Below, piece by piece: positions 1 through 7,938 of a stretch of 64,000 bases of DNA; the stretch's first letter is position 1, and every line of letters begins with the position of its first letter. Source of the DNA: DDH964 sp963763205 (lineage in GTDB: Bacteria; Desulfobacterota; Desulfuromonadia; Desulfuromonadales; DDH964); the NCBI GenBank assembly GCA_963763205.1, contig CAVXNQ010000007.1, positions 1 through 64,000 of the forward strand, read 5' to 3'. Under the pieces are notes generated by a model. It did not search any database. It worked only from the letters and a program-made list of their open reading frames with translations, and was not told the origin of the DNA. The translations under genes and the position numbers were made by a program.

Positions 1-840
1 TTTTCCTGCGAGCTGCACCTCCATGGCAGCGCCGGGCGCTACATCTGCGGCGAAGAAACCGCCCTGCTCAACAGCCTCGAGGGGAAGCGGGCCAATCCCC
101 GCAGCAAGCCCCCCTTCCCGGCGGTCCGGGGGCTCTTCGACAAGCCGACCACGGTCAACAATGTCGAGACGCTGGCCAACATCCAGCACATTGTCGTTCA
201 CGGCGCCGACTGGTTCCAATCCCTGGCGCCTACGGAGAGGGGGGCTGGGACCAAGCTCTATGGACTTTCCGGCCACCTGGAGAAGACCCCCTGCCTGGAA
301 TTGCCCCTCGGTACCACGGTGCGGGAGATCGTCGAGGTTCACGGCGGCGGGGTCTGGCAGGGGCGCAGGTTCAAGGCCTGCCTCCCCGGCGGCGCATCGA
401 CTCCCTACTTGACCGCGGAACATCTTGACATTCCCCTTGACTTCGAGGGGCCGGAGACGGTCGGCAGCCGTCTCGGCACCGCCGGGGTGACGGTCTTCGA
501 CGAGACCACCTGCATGGTCCGGGCGACCCTCAACCTCAACCGCTTCTTCGCCCGCGAGAGCTGCGGCTGGTGCACTCCCTGCCGCGACGGCCTCCCCTAC
601 GTCAACTGGCTGCTGGCGAAGCTCGAGCGGGGTGCGGGGACGCTCGAGGACATCGAGAACCTGCGCGGCCAGATCCGCAACATCAACGGCCGCTCCTTCT
701 GCGCCCTGGCGATGGGCGCCATGGGCCCGGTGGAGAGCCTGCTGCGGCTCTTCGAAGAGGAAGTGCTGGACCACATCAAGCTGGGGCGATGCCCCTTTGG
801 CGGCGGACGCGTGAGAGGCCAGGGACGCAACGGCGGATAA
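1..840 (+). CDS. nuoF: NADH-quinone oxidoreductase subunit F, C-terminal part (5' end outside window)
   Basis: The reading frame is open from base 1 and ends with TAA at 838-840, giving the last 279 residues of NuoF, the FMN- and NADH-binding subunit of complex I that passes electrons from NADH to the iron-sulfur chain. Near the left edge GEETALLNSLEG belongs to the nucleotide/FMN-binding region. The N3 4Fe-4S cluster ligands are the SCGWCTPCRDG motif (Cys codons at 562, 571, 580) plus the Cys at 700. The short tail after the last conserved helix is Gly/Arg-rich. It is the first visible gene of a nuoF-N operon. The N-terminal FMN domain lies outside the window, so its integrity cannot be judged. 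Confidence 0.97.
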   Translation, partial: FSCELHLHGSAGRYICGEETALLNSLEGKRANPRSKPPFPAVRGLFDKPTTVNNVETLANIQHIVVHGADWFQSLAPTERGAGTKLYGLSGHLEKTPCLELPLGTTVREIVEVHGGGVWQGRRFKACLPGGASTPYLTAEHLDIPLDFEGPETVGSRLGTAGVTVFDETTCMVRATLNLNRFFARESCGWCTPCRDGLPYVNWLLAKLERGAGTLEDIENLRGQIRNINGRSFCALAMGAMGPVESLLRLFEEEVLDHIKLGRCPFGGGRVRGQGRNGG

Positions 841-871
841 TGCCAAAGCCGCGTCCCGCGTCCCGCGTCCT
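822..871. repeat. Heptamer tandem repeat with inverted copy, nuoF-nuoG spacer
   Basis: GCGTCCC occurs at 851-857 and 858-864, followed by GCGTCCT at 865-871, all in exact 7-nt register. The inverse complement GGGACGC lies at 822-828 inside the nuoF 3' end, so a small stem can form across the nuoF stop codon. This spacer architecture recurs elsewhere in the window with different words. Confidence 0.6.
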
Positions 872-885
872 GCGCCGGGATTTCT

Positions 886-3291
886 ATGCCGACCCTGACC
901 ATCGACAACCAGACCGTCACCGTTCCCGCCGGGACCAACGTCCTCGAGGCGGCGAAGCGGCTCGGCATCGTCATCCCCCACTTCTGCTACCACGAGGCGC
1001 TGGGGGCGGTGGGGGCTTGCCGGCTGTGCGCCATGACCTTTGCCGAGGGACCGGTCAAGGGAGTACAGATGTCGTGCATGATCGAGGCCAAGGACGGCAT
1101 GGTCGTCACCACCCTCGATCCCGCTTCCGTCGAGCAGCGCGCCCACGTCATCGAGTGGCTGATGATGAACCATCCCCACGACTGCCCGGTCTGCGACGAG
1201 GGAGGGGAGTGCCAGCTGCAGGACATGACCGTCGCCGGCGGCCACGGCATCCGCCGCTACCGCGGCCCGAAACGAACCTACCGCAACCAGGACCTCGGGC
1301 CGTTCATCGAGCACGAGATGAACCGCTGCATCCAGTGCTACCGCTGCGTGCGCACCTACCAGGACTACTGCGGCGGCGACGACTTCGGCGTTCTCGGCGC
1401 GCGCGACCGCCTCTACTTCGGCCGCTTCCGCGACGGCCGCCTGGAGAGCCCTTTTTCCGGCAACATCGTCGACGCCTGCCCGACCGGAGTCTTCACCGAC
1501 AAGACCTTCCGCTTCAAGTCCCGCTTCTGGGACCTGCAGGAAGCACCCGCGGTCTGTCCCCACTGCAGTCTCGGCTGCGCCGTCGTGCCAGGCGCCCGCT
1601 ACCGGGAACTGCAGCGGGTGCGCGCCGGAGTGAACCCGCACACCAACGGCTTCTTCATCTGCGATCGAGGCCGCTTCGGCTACGGCCACGCCAACCATCC
1701 CGAGCGGCCGCGCCATCCCCGCGTCGACGGCGCCAAGGTCGAGTGGCGGGAAGCGCTCCTGGTCCTGCGCGGCCGGATCGCCGCCCAGGTCAAGGCCCAC
1801 GGCGCGCAGAGCCTCGCCTTTATCGGCTCGCCGCGGGCGGGGCTGGAGGCCAATTGGGCCCTCGGCGAATGGGCTCGGACCCTCGGCAGCGACCGGCTGG
1901 CCTTCGACCCCCACCCGCAGCGCGACCGCGCCGCCCGCACCCTGGCGGCCGGCCTCGGCAGCCTGGCGACCAGCCAGGAGGAGATCCGCCAAGGCGACTT
2001 CCTGTTGCTGGTCGGCGCCGACCCCCTCGCCGAGGGGCCGATGCTGGCGTTGGCGATCCGCCAGGCGGTGCGCGCCGGGGCGCACGTCGCCGTGCTCGAC
2101 CCGCGGCCGGTGCAGCTTCCCTGCGCCGCCGCCCACCTGCCGCTCTTGCCGGAGCAGTTGCCGGCGGCGTTGGCCGCCCTCCCTGCCGGCGATTTTTCGG
2201 CCTTCAACCGCCAGCAGCAGAGCCTTCTCGCCGGCATTGCCGCCCGTCTCCACCAGGCCAAAAAGCCGGTGCTGATCGGTGGCGCCGACCTGCTCGGCGC
2301 CACCGGGATCACGGCGCTGGTCGCCGCGGCAAGGACCCTCGACCGCCCCGGGCGCCGCTGCGGCGCCAGCGTCCTGCTGGCGGCCCCCAACAGCTACGGG
2401 GCAGCGCTCCTTGCCGGCAACGGCCCCGACGCCGACACCCTGCTCGACGCCATCCTCGCCGGGGAGGTGCGCAGCCTGGTCTGCCTGGAGAACGATCCGT
2501 TTCTCGATCATCCGGACCCGGGGCGGGTTGAAGCGGCCCTGTCCCGCCTCGAATTGCTGGTGACCCTCGACTGCCTCCCCGGGGAGACCGCCCGTCGCGC
2601 CCACATCGTTCTGCCGACCACGGTCCCGGCTGAGAGTGCCGGCGCCTATGTCAACCAGGAGGGGCGGATGCTCGCTTCCGCTTCCGCCTTCGCCCCGGGC
2701 ATCCCGATTCGCGTCACCGGCGAGGGCGACCACCCGCCGCGCAGTTTCCGCGCCGACACCCCCGGCGACGAGCCGCGCCCGGCCTGGGCGATTCTCGCCC
2801 CCCTGGCCGGCGCCAACCGTAGCCTCGCCACCCTGCGGCGCGAGCTGGCCGCCGCCGATTCGCGCTTTGCCGGCCTGCCCGGCCTCGATCCCGAGGCCGG
2901 CGGGCTTCGCGTCGCGGGAGCCGGGGTGCTGCCGCCGCAGGAAGGAGCGCACTTGCCGTCCGGCGTTGCGGACGGGAGCCTGCGGCTGCTGCCGGTGGAG
3001 AGCTTCATCGGCTCGGAGCTCTTCGCCCATTTCTCCGCGCCACTGGCGCCGCTGCGTCCCGTCCCGGAAGTCCTGCTGCACCCTGCCGACGCCGAGCGTC
3101 TCGGCCTCGCCGCCGGCGCCCGGGCCCGGCTCACCACCCGCTTCGGGCACCTGTGGACCACCGTGCGGCTGGCGCAGGACATGGCGCCCGGACTAGCCAT
3201 CGTCCCCCGGCTGCGCGGCAGCGGGCTCGAGTGCCTGGTTCCCGGCGGGGCGCTCCGCGATTGCACCCTCGACAAGGGGGGTGAGCCATGA
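886..3291 (+). CDS. nuoG: NADH-quinone oxidoreductase subunit G
   Basis: This is the large iron-sulfur subunit of the peripheral arm, 801 residues. In order it has an N-terminal 2Fe-2S ferredoxin-like domain (Cys34, Cys45, Cys48, Cys63), the His-ligated N5 cluster (His95, Cys99, Cys102, Cys108), the N4 cluster (Cys147, Cys150, Cys153 and a later Cys) and CPHCSLGC, which starts the molybdopterin-oxidoreductase-like domain and may hold the extra N7-type cluster. That domain carries no catalytic role in complex I. The ATG follows the heptamer-repeat spacer, and its stop overlaps the nuoH start by 4 nt (ATGA), which suggests translational coupling. The ORF is intact. Confidence 0.96.
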   Translation: MPTLTIDNQTVTVPAGTNVLEAAKRLGIVIPHFCYHEALGAVGACRLCAMTFAEGPVKGVQMSCMIEAKDGMVVTTLDPASVEQRAHVIEWLMMNHPHDCPVCDEGGECQLQDMTVAGGHGIRRYRGPKRTYRNQDLGPFIEHEMNRCIQCYRCVRTYQDYCGGDDFGVLGARDRLYFGRFRDGRLESPFSGNIVDACPTGVFTDKTFRFKSRFWDLQEAPAVCPHCSLGCAVVPGARYRELQRVRAGVNPHTNGFFICDRGRFGYGHANHPERPRHPRVDGAKVEWREALLVLRGRIAAQVKAHGAQSLAFIGSPRAGLEANWALGEWARTLGSDRLAFDPHPQRDRAARTLAAGLGSLATSQEEIRQGDFLLLVGADPLAEGPMLALAIRQAVRAGAHVAVLDPRPVQLPCAAAHLPLLPEQLPAALAALPAGDFSAFNRQQQSLLAGIAARLHQAKKPVLIGGADLLGATGITALVAAARTLDRPGRRCGASVLLAAPNSYGAALLAGNGPDADTLLDAILAGEVRSLVCLENDPFLDHPDPGRVEAALSRLELLVTLDCLPGETARRAHIVLPTTVPAESAGAYVNQEGRMLASASAFAPGIPIRVTGEGDHPPRSFRADTPGDEPRPAWAILAPLAGANRSLATLRRELAAADSRFAGLPGLDPEAGGLRVAGAGVLPPQEGAHLPSGVADGSLRLLPVESFIGSELFAHFSAPLAPLRPVPEVLLHPADAERLGLAAGARARLTTRFGHLWTTVRLAQDMAPGLAIVPRLRGSGLECLVPGGALRDCTLDKGGEP

Positions 3292-4283
3292 ATCCGCTGC
3301 TGGTTACCCTGATTCTGATCCTGGTCAAACTCGGCCTGGTCTTCGGCGTCATTCTCACCCTGGCCGCCTACCTGGTTCTCGCCGAGCGCAAAATTCTCGG
3401 CCGCATGCAGCTGCGCTACGGTCCCAACCGGGTCGGCCCCTTCGGCAGCCTGCAGCCGCTCGCCGACCTGATCAAGATGCTGGCCAAGGAGGACGTGGTC
3501 CCGACCAGCGCCGACAAATGGCTGTTCATGCTTTCGCCGGGGCTGGCCGCGGTGACCGCCATCCTCGCCTTTGCCGTCGTCCCCTTCGGCCCGCCGCTCA
3601 CCCTCTTCGGCCAGACCGTGCCGCTGGTGGTCTGCGACCTCAACGTCGGCGTCCTCTACTTCCTCGGCCTTTCCTCGCTGGCGGTCTACGGCATCGCCCT
3701 CGGCGGCTGGGCCTCCAACTCCAAATACGCCCTGTTGGGGGCCATCCGCGGCCTCGCCCAGCTGATCTCCTACGAGCTCTCCATGGGCCTGGCCGTCGTG
3801 CCGGTAATCCTCGGCGCGCGCTCCTTCTCCCTCACCGACATCGTCAACGCCCAGACGCCCTGGCCCTTCGCCGTGACCCAGCCGCTGGCGTTCCTGATCT
3901 TCGTGGTCAGCGTCGCCGCCGAGAGCAAGCGCATCCCCTTCGATATCCCCGAGGCGGAGAACGAGCTGGTCGCCGGCTTCCACACCGAGTACTCGGGGAT
4001 GCGCTTCGGGCTCTTCTTCGTCGGCGAGTACATCAACATGATCATCCTCGGCGCGATGACCACCGTCTTCTTCCTCGGCGGCTGGCACGGGCCGCTGCTG
4101 CCGCCGGTGGTCTGGTTCGTGCTCAAAGTGCTGGCGGTCAGCTTCGTCTTCATCTGGATGCGCGGCACCCTGCCGCGGCTGCGCTACGATCAGCTGATGC
4201 ACTTCGGCTGGAAGATTCTGGTACCGCTGGCGCTGCTGAACGTGGTCGTCACCGGCGCGGTGCTGCTGTGGCTGCGGGGCTGA
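3288..4283 (+). CDS. nuoH: NADH-quinone oxidoreductase subunit H
   Basis: NuoH is the membrane subunit that forms much of the quinone-binding chamber at the junction of the two arms. The 331-residue product is strongly hydrophobic with about eight membrane segments. It has the conserved AERKILGRMQLRYGPNRVGP stretch near residue 30 and the charged loop AESKRIPFDIPEAENELVAG near residue 210, both diagnostic for NuoH/ND1. The ATG overlaps the nuoG stop. The length is normal for the family and the frame is intact. Confidence 0.97.
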   Translation: MNPLLVTLILILVKLGLVFGVILTLAAYLVLAERKILGRMQLRYGPNRVGPFGSLQPLADLIKMLAKEDVVPTSADKWLFMLSPGLAAVTAILAFAVVPFGPPLTLFGQTVPLVVCDLNVGVLYFLGLSSLAVYGIALGGWASNSKYALLGAIRGLAQLISYELSMGLAVVPVILGARSFSLTDIVNAQTPWPFAVTQPLAFLIFVVSVAAESKRIPFDIPEAENELVAGFHTEYSGMRFGLFFVGEYINMIILGAMTTVFFLGGWHGPLLPPVVWFVLKVLAVSFVFIWMRGTLPRLRYDQLMHFGWKILVPLALLNVVVTGAVLLWLRG

Positions 4284-4292
4284 AAATCTGCC

Positions 4293-4364
4293 ATTGGTCA
4301 CTGGTCCCTGAAAGGAAAAAACAAGCCTGGGACCAATGACCAATGACCAGTGACCAATGACCAA
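4293..4364. repeat. Heptamer repeat plus hairpin, nuoH-nuoI spacer
   Basis: The 7-nt word GACCAAT/GACCAGT runs in register from 4331 to 4364 (nearly five units). An inverted copy at 4293-4308 pairs with 4329-4344 to give a 16-bp stem with one mismatch, around a 20-nt A-rich loop. The element fills most of the spacer and ends 11 nt before the nuoI start. It looks like neither a promoter nor a Rho-independent terminator, since no T-run follows the stem. Confidence 0.75.
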
Positions 4365-4375
4365 GGACAGAGTTC

Positions 4376-4907
4376 ATGAACCTCTGGCGCGACCTACGCG
4401 GGACCATCGAACCCTTCTGGGTGACGCTGCGCAACATGCTGCGCCGGCCGGTGACCATCCAGTATCCCGGAACAAAAGCGCACGCCCTATCCGCGCTACC
4501 GGGCGCGTATCGTGCTGACCCGCGACCCCAGGGGGGAGGAGCGCTGCGTCGCCTGCTATCTCTGCTCGGCGGCCTGCCCGGTCGACTGCATCTCGATGCA
4601 GGCCGCCGAACGGGAGGACGGCCGGCGGTTTGCGGCCTGGTTCCGCATCAATTTCACCCGCTGCATCTTCTGCGGGCTGTGCGCCGAGGCCTGCCCGACC
4701 CTGGCGATCCAGATGAGCCCCGACTACGAGATCTGCAACCGCGACCCGATGCAGCTGGTCTACGAGAAGGAGGACCTGCTGATCGAGGGGGGCGGCAAGG
4801 ACAACGCCTACGACTTCTACGCCCACGCCGGCATCGGCGTCGCCCAGCCGCGGGGCGAGGGCGCGGAGGAGAGCCCGATGGTGGACATAAGGTCCAACCT
4901 GCCCTGA
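4376..4907 (+). CDS. nuoI: NADH-quinone oxidoreductase subunit I, broken by a +1 frameshift
   Basis: NuoI is the 8-iron ferredoxin-like subunit carrying clusters N6a and N6b next to the quinone site. The N-terminus (MNLWRDLRGTIEPFW, then VTIQYP at residues 26-31) is read from 4376. The rest, including RCVACYLCSAACPVDC and RCIFCGLCAEACP, lies one frame over. Removing one G at 4469-4470 restores YPEQKRTPYPRYRARIVLTR, exactly the family sequence. The total length is 3n+1, consistent with a single extra base and a 176-residue protein. Because nuoF-N is otherwise complete and other essential genes here show the same defect, sequence error is more likely than real loss. Confidence 0.93.
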
Positions 4908-4913
4908 TAGGGC

Positions 4914-4978
4914 AATTTTGAATTGTGGATTACAAATTATGAATTCAATTCAAAATTCAAAATTCAAAATTAAGAATT
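4914..4978. repeat. AT-rich heptamer repeat plus hairpin, nuoI-nuoJ spacer
   Basis: The 7-nt word TCAAAAT is repeated three times in register within 4950-4972. The arm at 4914-4925 is the exact inverse complement of 4946-4957 (12 bp), with a 20-nt loop. The element is strikingly AT-rich against the surrounding GC-rich genes. Its architecture (stem, 20-nt loop, then tandem 7-mers) matches the nuoH-nuoI spacer although the sequence is unrelated. Confidence 0.75.
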
Positions 4979-4984
4979 GATCCC

Positions 4985-5503
4985 ATGGCTTCTATTCTCT
5001 TCTACATCCTCTCCGCCGTCGCCCTGGTCGCGACCTTGCTGTGCATCACGCGCAAGAACCCGGTGCACGCGGTCATCTACCTGGTCAACGCCTTCTTCGC
5101 CCTGGCGCTCCTCTTCTATCTGCTCGGGGCGCCGCTGGTGGCGGCCTGGGAGGTGATCATCTACGCCGGTGCGATCATGGTCCTGTTCCTGTTCATCATC
5201 ATGATGCTCGAGCTCGCCCCGGCGCAGCAGGTCAGCGGGCCGGGTTGGTCGCAGTGGGGGCCGGTGGTGGCGCTCTCGGTCGTCCTGGTCGTCTGCACCC
5301 TGCTGCTGGTGGTCGCCGATCCCGGCGGCGCGGCGGGGGTGCCGCGCTACTACGCCTCACCGCGGGTCTTCGGCTACGCCCTGTTCAAAGAGTACGCCCT
5401 GGCGGTGGAGATCGTCTCCTTCCAGCTGCTGTTCGCCGCGGTCGGGGCCTTCTACGTCGGCAAGACCGAGTGGGGGCGCAAGCGCCGGAAGGAGCAGCCA
5501 TGA
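4985..5503 (+). CDS. nuoJ: NADH-quinone oxidoreductase subunit J
   Basis: A small membrane subunit of complex I (172 residues) that helps form the hydrophilic axis near the quinone chamber. Five hydrophobic segments are visible. KNPVHAVIYLVNAFFALALL and the GAIMVLFLFIIMML segment (the broken helix TM3) are typical of NuoJ/ND6. The ATG at 4985 follows the AT-rich repeat with only a weak ribosome site. The stop overlaps the nuoK ATG (ATGA). Confidence 0.95.
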   Translation: MASILFYILSAVALVATLLCITRKNPVHAVIYLVNAFFALALLFYLLGAPLVAAWEVIIYAGAIMVLFLFIIMMLELAPAQQVSGPGWSQWGPVVALSVVLVVCTLLLVVADPGGAAGVPRYYASPRVFGYALFKEYALAVEIVSFQLLFAAVGAFYVGKTEWGRKRRKEQP

Positions 5504-5805
5504 TCGTGCCGATCGGCCATATCCTGATGGTTTCCGGGGCGATGTTCCTGATGGGGCTCGCCTGTATCCTTGGTCGTCGCAACCTGATCATGATCCTGAT
5601 CGGCGCCGAGATCATGCTCAACGCCGTCGGTCTGGCGCTGGCCGGGGGGAGCGCCCTCTGGCAGCGGGTCGACGGCCAGGTCTTCGTCATCTTCTTGATG
5701 GCGATGACCTCCGCCGAGGTCTCCATCTCCCTGGCGATGGTCGTCTACCTGCGCAGGCGCAAGGGGACGGTCGACGCCGACGCTTTTGACGGGATGCAGG
5801 GATGA
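5500..5805 (+). CDS. nuoK: NADH-quinone oxidoreductase subunit K
   Basis: NuoK has 101 residues and three membrane helices and is part of the proton-conducting E-channel. The family signature LIGAEIMLNAVGLAL includes the conserved membrane Glu, and a second membrane Glu lies in MTSAEVSISLAM. The start is fixed by the 4-nt overlap with nuoJ and the length match to the roughly 100-residue family; it is preceded by GGAGCAGCC. The stop overlaps nuoL. Confidence 0.96.
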   Translation: MIVPIGHILMVSGAMFLMGLACILGRRNLIMILIGAEIMLNAVGLALAGGSALWQRVDGQVFVIFLMAMTSAEVSISLAMVVYLRRRKGTVDADAFDGMQG

Positions 5806-7677
5806 ACGAGTCGCTTCTCTTCCTGATACCCCTGATGCCGCTTTTGTGCGGGGCCCTCAACGCCCTGTTCGGGATGCGCCTGCCGCGGCTGCTGGCCGAG
5901 TCCCTGGCGGTCTTCGGCGTCCTCTTCGCCGCGGTGCTGACCAGCCTCTTCTGGTTCCGCGCCGCCGGCGCCGGCACCAGTTCCACCCTCTACACCTGGA
6001 TGGATGTCGGCACGCTGAAGATCCCGCTGACGATCCTCTTCGACCATCTTTCGGCAACCATGGCGCTGATGGTGACCTGGGTCTCGACCCTGATCCACCT
6101 CTATGCCGTCGGCTACATGCGCGAGGAAGAGGACTATGCGCGCTTCTTCGCGCTGCTCAACCTCTTCGTCTTCGCCATGCTGACCATCGTCCTCGCCGAC
6201 AACCTGCTGCTGCTCTTCCTCGGCTGGGAGGGGGTCGGCTTCTGCTCCTACGGCCTGATCGGCTACTGGTACCAGAAGGGGGAGAACGCCGACGCCGGGC
6301 GCAAGGCCTTCCTCGTCACCCGGGTCGGCGATGTCTTTCTCGCCGTCGCCATGCTCTGGCTCTTCGCCCTCTTCGGCACCCTGTCGCTCTCCGGCATCAA
6401 CGCTCAAGCGTCCTCCCTGGCGCCGGCGACGCTGACCGCGCTGACCCTGCTGCTGCTGGGCGGCGCCTGCGGCAAGAGCGCCCAGCTGCCGCTGATGACC
6501 TGGCTCCCCGACGCCATGGCCGGCCCGACCCCGGTCTCGGCGCTGATCCACGCCGCGACCATGGTCACTGCCGGCGTCTACCTGCTCTGCCGGCTCTTCC
6601 CCCTGGTCTCCCTCTCCCCCCTCGGCATGGCGGTGATCGCCACCGTCGGCGCCGCCACCGCCCTCTACGCGGCGACCTGCGCCCTCGCCCAGCGGGAGAT
6701 CAAGAAAGTCCTCGCCTACTCGACGATGAGCCAGATCGGCTACATGTTCCTCGCCGTCGGTGCCGGTTCGGTGACGGGGGCGATGTTCCACCTCTTCACC
6801 CACGCCTTCTTCAAGGCGCTCCTCTTCATGGGCGCCGGCTGCGTCATCCATCTCTGCGGCGAGGAGAACGACATCCACCGCATGGGCGGCCTGGCGCGCA
6901 GGGCCCCGCTCCTCTTCGTCTTTTTCCTCGCCGGGGCGCTCTGCCTGGCGGGGGTGCCGCTGACCGGCGGCTTTTTCTCCAAGGATATGATCCTGCTCGC
7001 CACCTTCACCAGGGGAGGGCCTCTACTACAAGGTTCTCTGGGGGGTAGGGGTGTTCACCGCCCTGCTCACCGCGGTCTACACCTTCCGCCTGGTCTACCT
7101 GGTCTTCGGCGGGACGCCGCGGGTGGCGCACCACGCGCATCCGCTGCCCGGCATTATGCTCTGGACCCTGCTGCCGCTGGCGCTCTTCGGCCTCGGCGGC
7201 GGGCTTCTCAACCTGCCGGAACTCTACGGCGGCGGCGATCTTCTCGGTCACCTTCTGGCGGCCGCCGGCGGCCGCGAACTGGCGGCCGGCCATGGCCTGG
7301 AGCTGACGCTGGCCGCTCTGGCGGCGCTGCTGGTCCTTATCGGCTGGCTCCTCGCCCACTGGCGCTACCGACGCTACGGCGAGGAGCTCCCCGGCGCGAA
7401 GAGCCGCTTCCTGCTCCGCGGCTGGCAGGCCGACGCGGCGGTCGAGGCCGTGCTGTTGAAACCGTTCCGGGGGCTGGCGCTGTTCTTCTGGCAGGGGGGG
7501 GACCGGGGGGTGATCGACGGCCTCCTCGACGGTCTCGCCCGCGGCTGTTACGACCTCGGCGGCCGCTTGCGGCTGATCACCACCGGCCGACTCTCCACCT
7601 ACCTGCAGGCGCTGGCCTGGGGGTTGGTGCTGATGCTCGGCTGGCTGTTGCTGGCCTCGGTCAGGGGCGGGGGGTAG
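5802..7677 (+). CDS. nuoL: NADH-quinone oxidoreductase subunit L, broken by a +1 frameshift
   Basis: NuoL is the distal antiporter-like proton-pumping subunit. The first 400 or so residues read in one frame and include the conserved LGWEGVGFCSYGLIGYW, PLMTWLPDAMAGPTPVSALI and MVTAGVYLL stretches. At GGFFSKDMILLATFTR the frame is lost. Deleting one G from the GGGG run at 7012-7015 restores EGLYYKVLWGVGVFTALL and the rest of the protein to the TAG at 7675-7677, including the lateral-helix region. The length is 3n+1, as expected for one inserted base and about 624 residues. Probably a sequence error in a homopolymer. Confidence 0.94.
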
Positions 7678-7705
7678 GGTCGATGAAATGGCTGTTAAGG
7701 GCATG

Positions 7706-7878
7706 TCACCGCAAAGCCGCAAAGGACGCCAAGGAAAGCACGGCCCTTTCCTCCCGACATCGAATCTGTCAACCGGAATTTGGCTTTGCACCATCCAAGA
7801 GTCGAACTTGGTTTTCTTTCCAAGGCTTTACTTTGCGCGCTTTGCGCCTTGAGTGAGAGCAGCGAACGGGCGGTGAAA
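7706..7878. repeat. Nonamer-type inverted repeat element, nuoL-nuoM spacer
   Basis: The left arm (7706-7737) consists of about 9-nt words of the type ACCGCAAAG, CCGCAAAGG, ACGCCAAGG. The right arm (7818-7850) carries the inverse complement words (CTTTGCGCG, CTTTGCGCC). It is followed at 7851-7878 by a module containing GCAGCGAACGGGCG. The same words recur at 41231-41359 and the module recurs inverted at 59158-59183, so this is a dispersed intergenic element. The roughly 80 nt between the arms look unique and non-coding. Confidence 0.7.
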
Positions 7879-7938
7879 TCGCTTTTGAACCTGGCCCTCG
7901 CAACAGTTGTTTTTGAACTTTAAGTCGTAAGGCCGAAC

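Noticed and set aside
2646..4364. Long minus-strand open frames opposite nuo and other genes
   Set aside because: They are due to high GC at third positions: the plus-strand genes have full family motifs and the antisense frames have none.
5802..7856. NuoL with an alternative C-terminus ending at 7856
   Set aside because: After 7015 the frame gives an Arg/Gly-rich sequence without membrane helices, while the neighbouring frame restores the full NuoL end.
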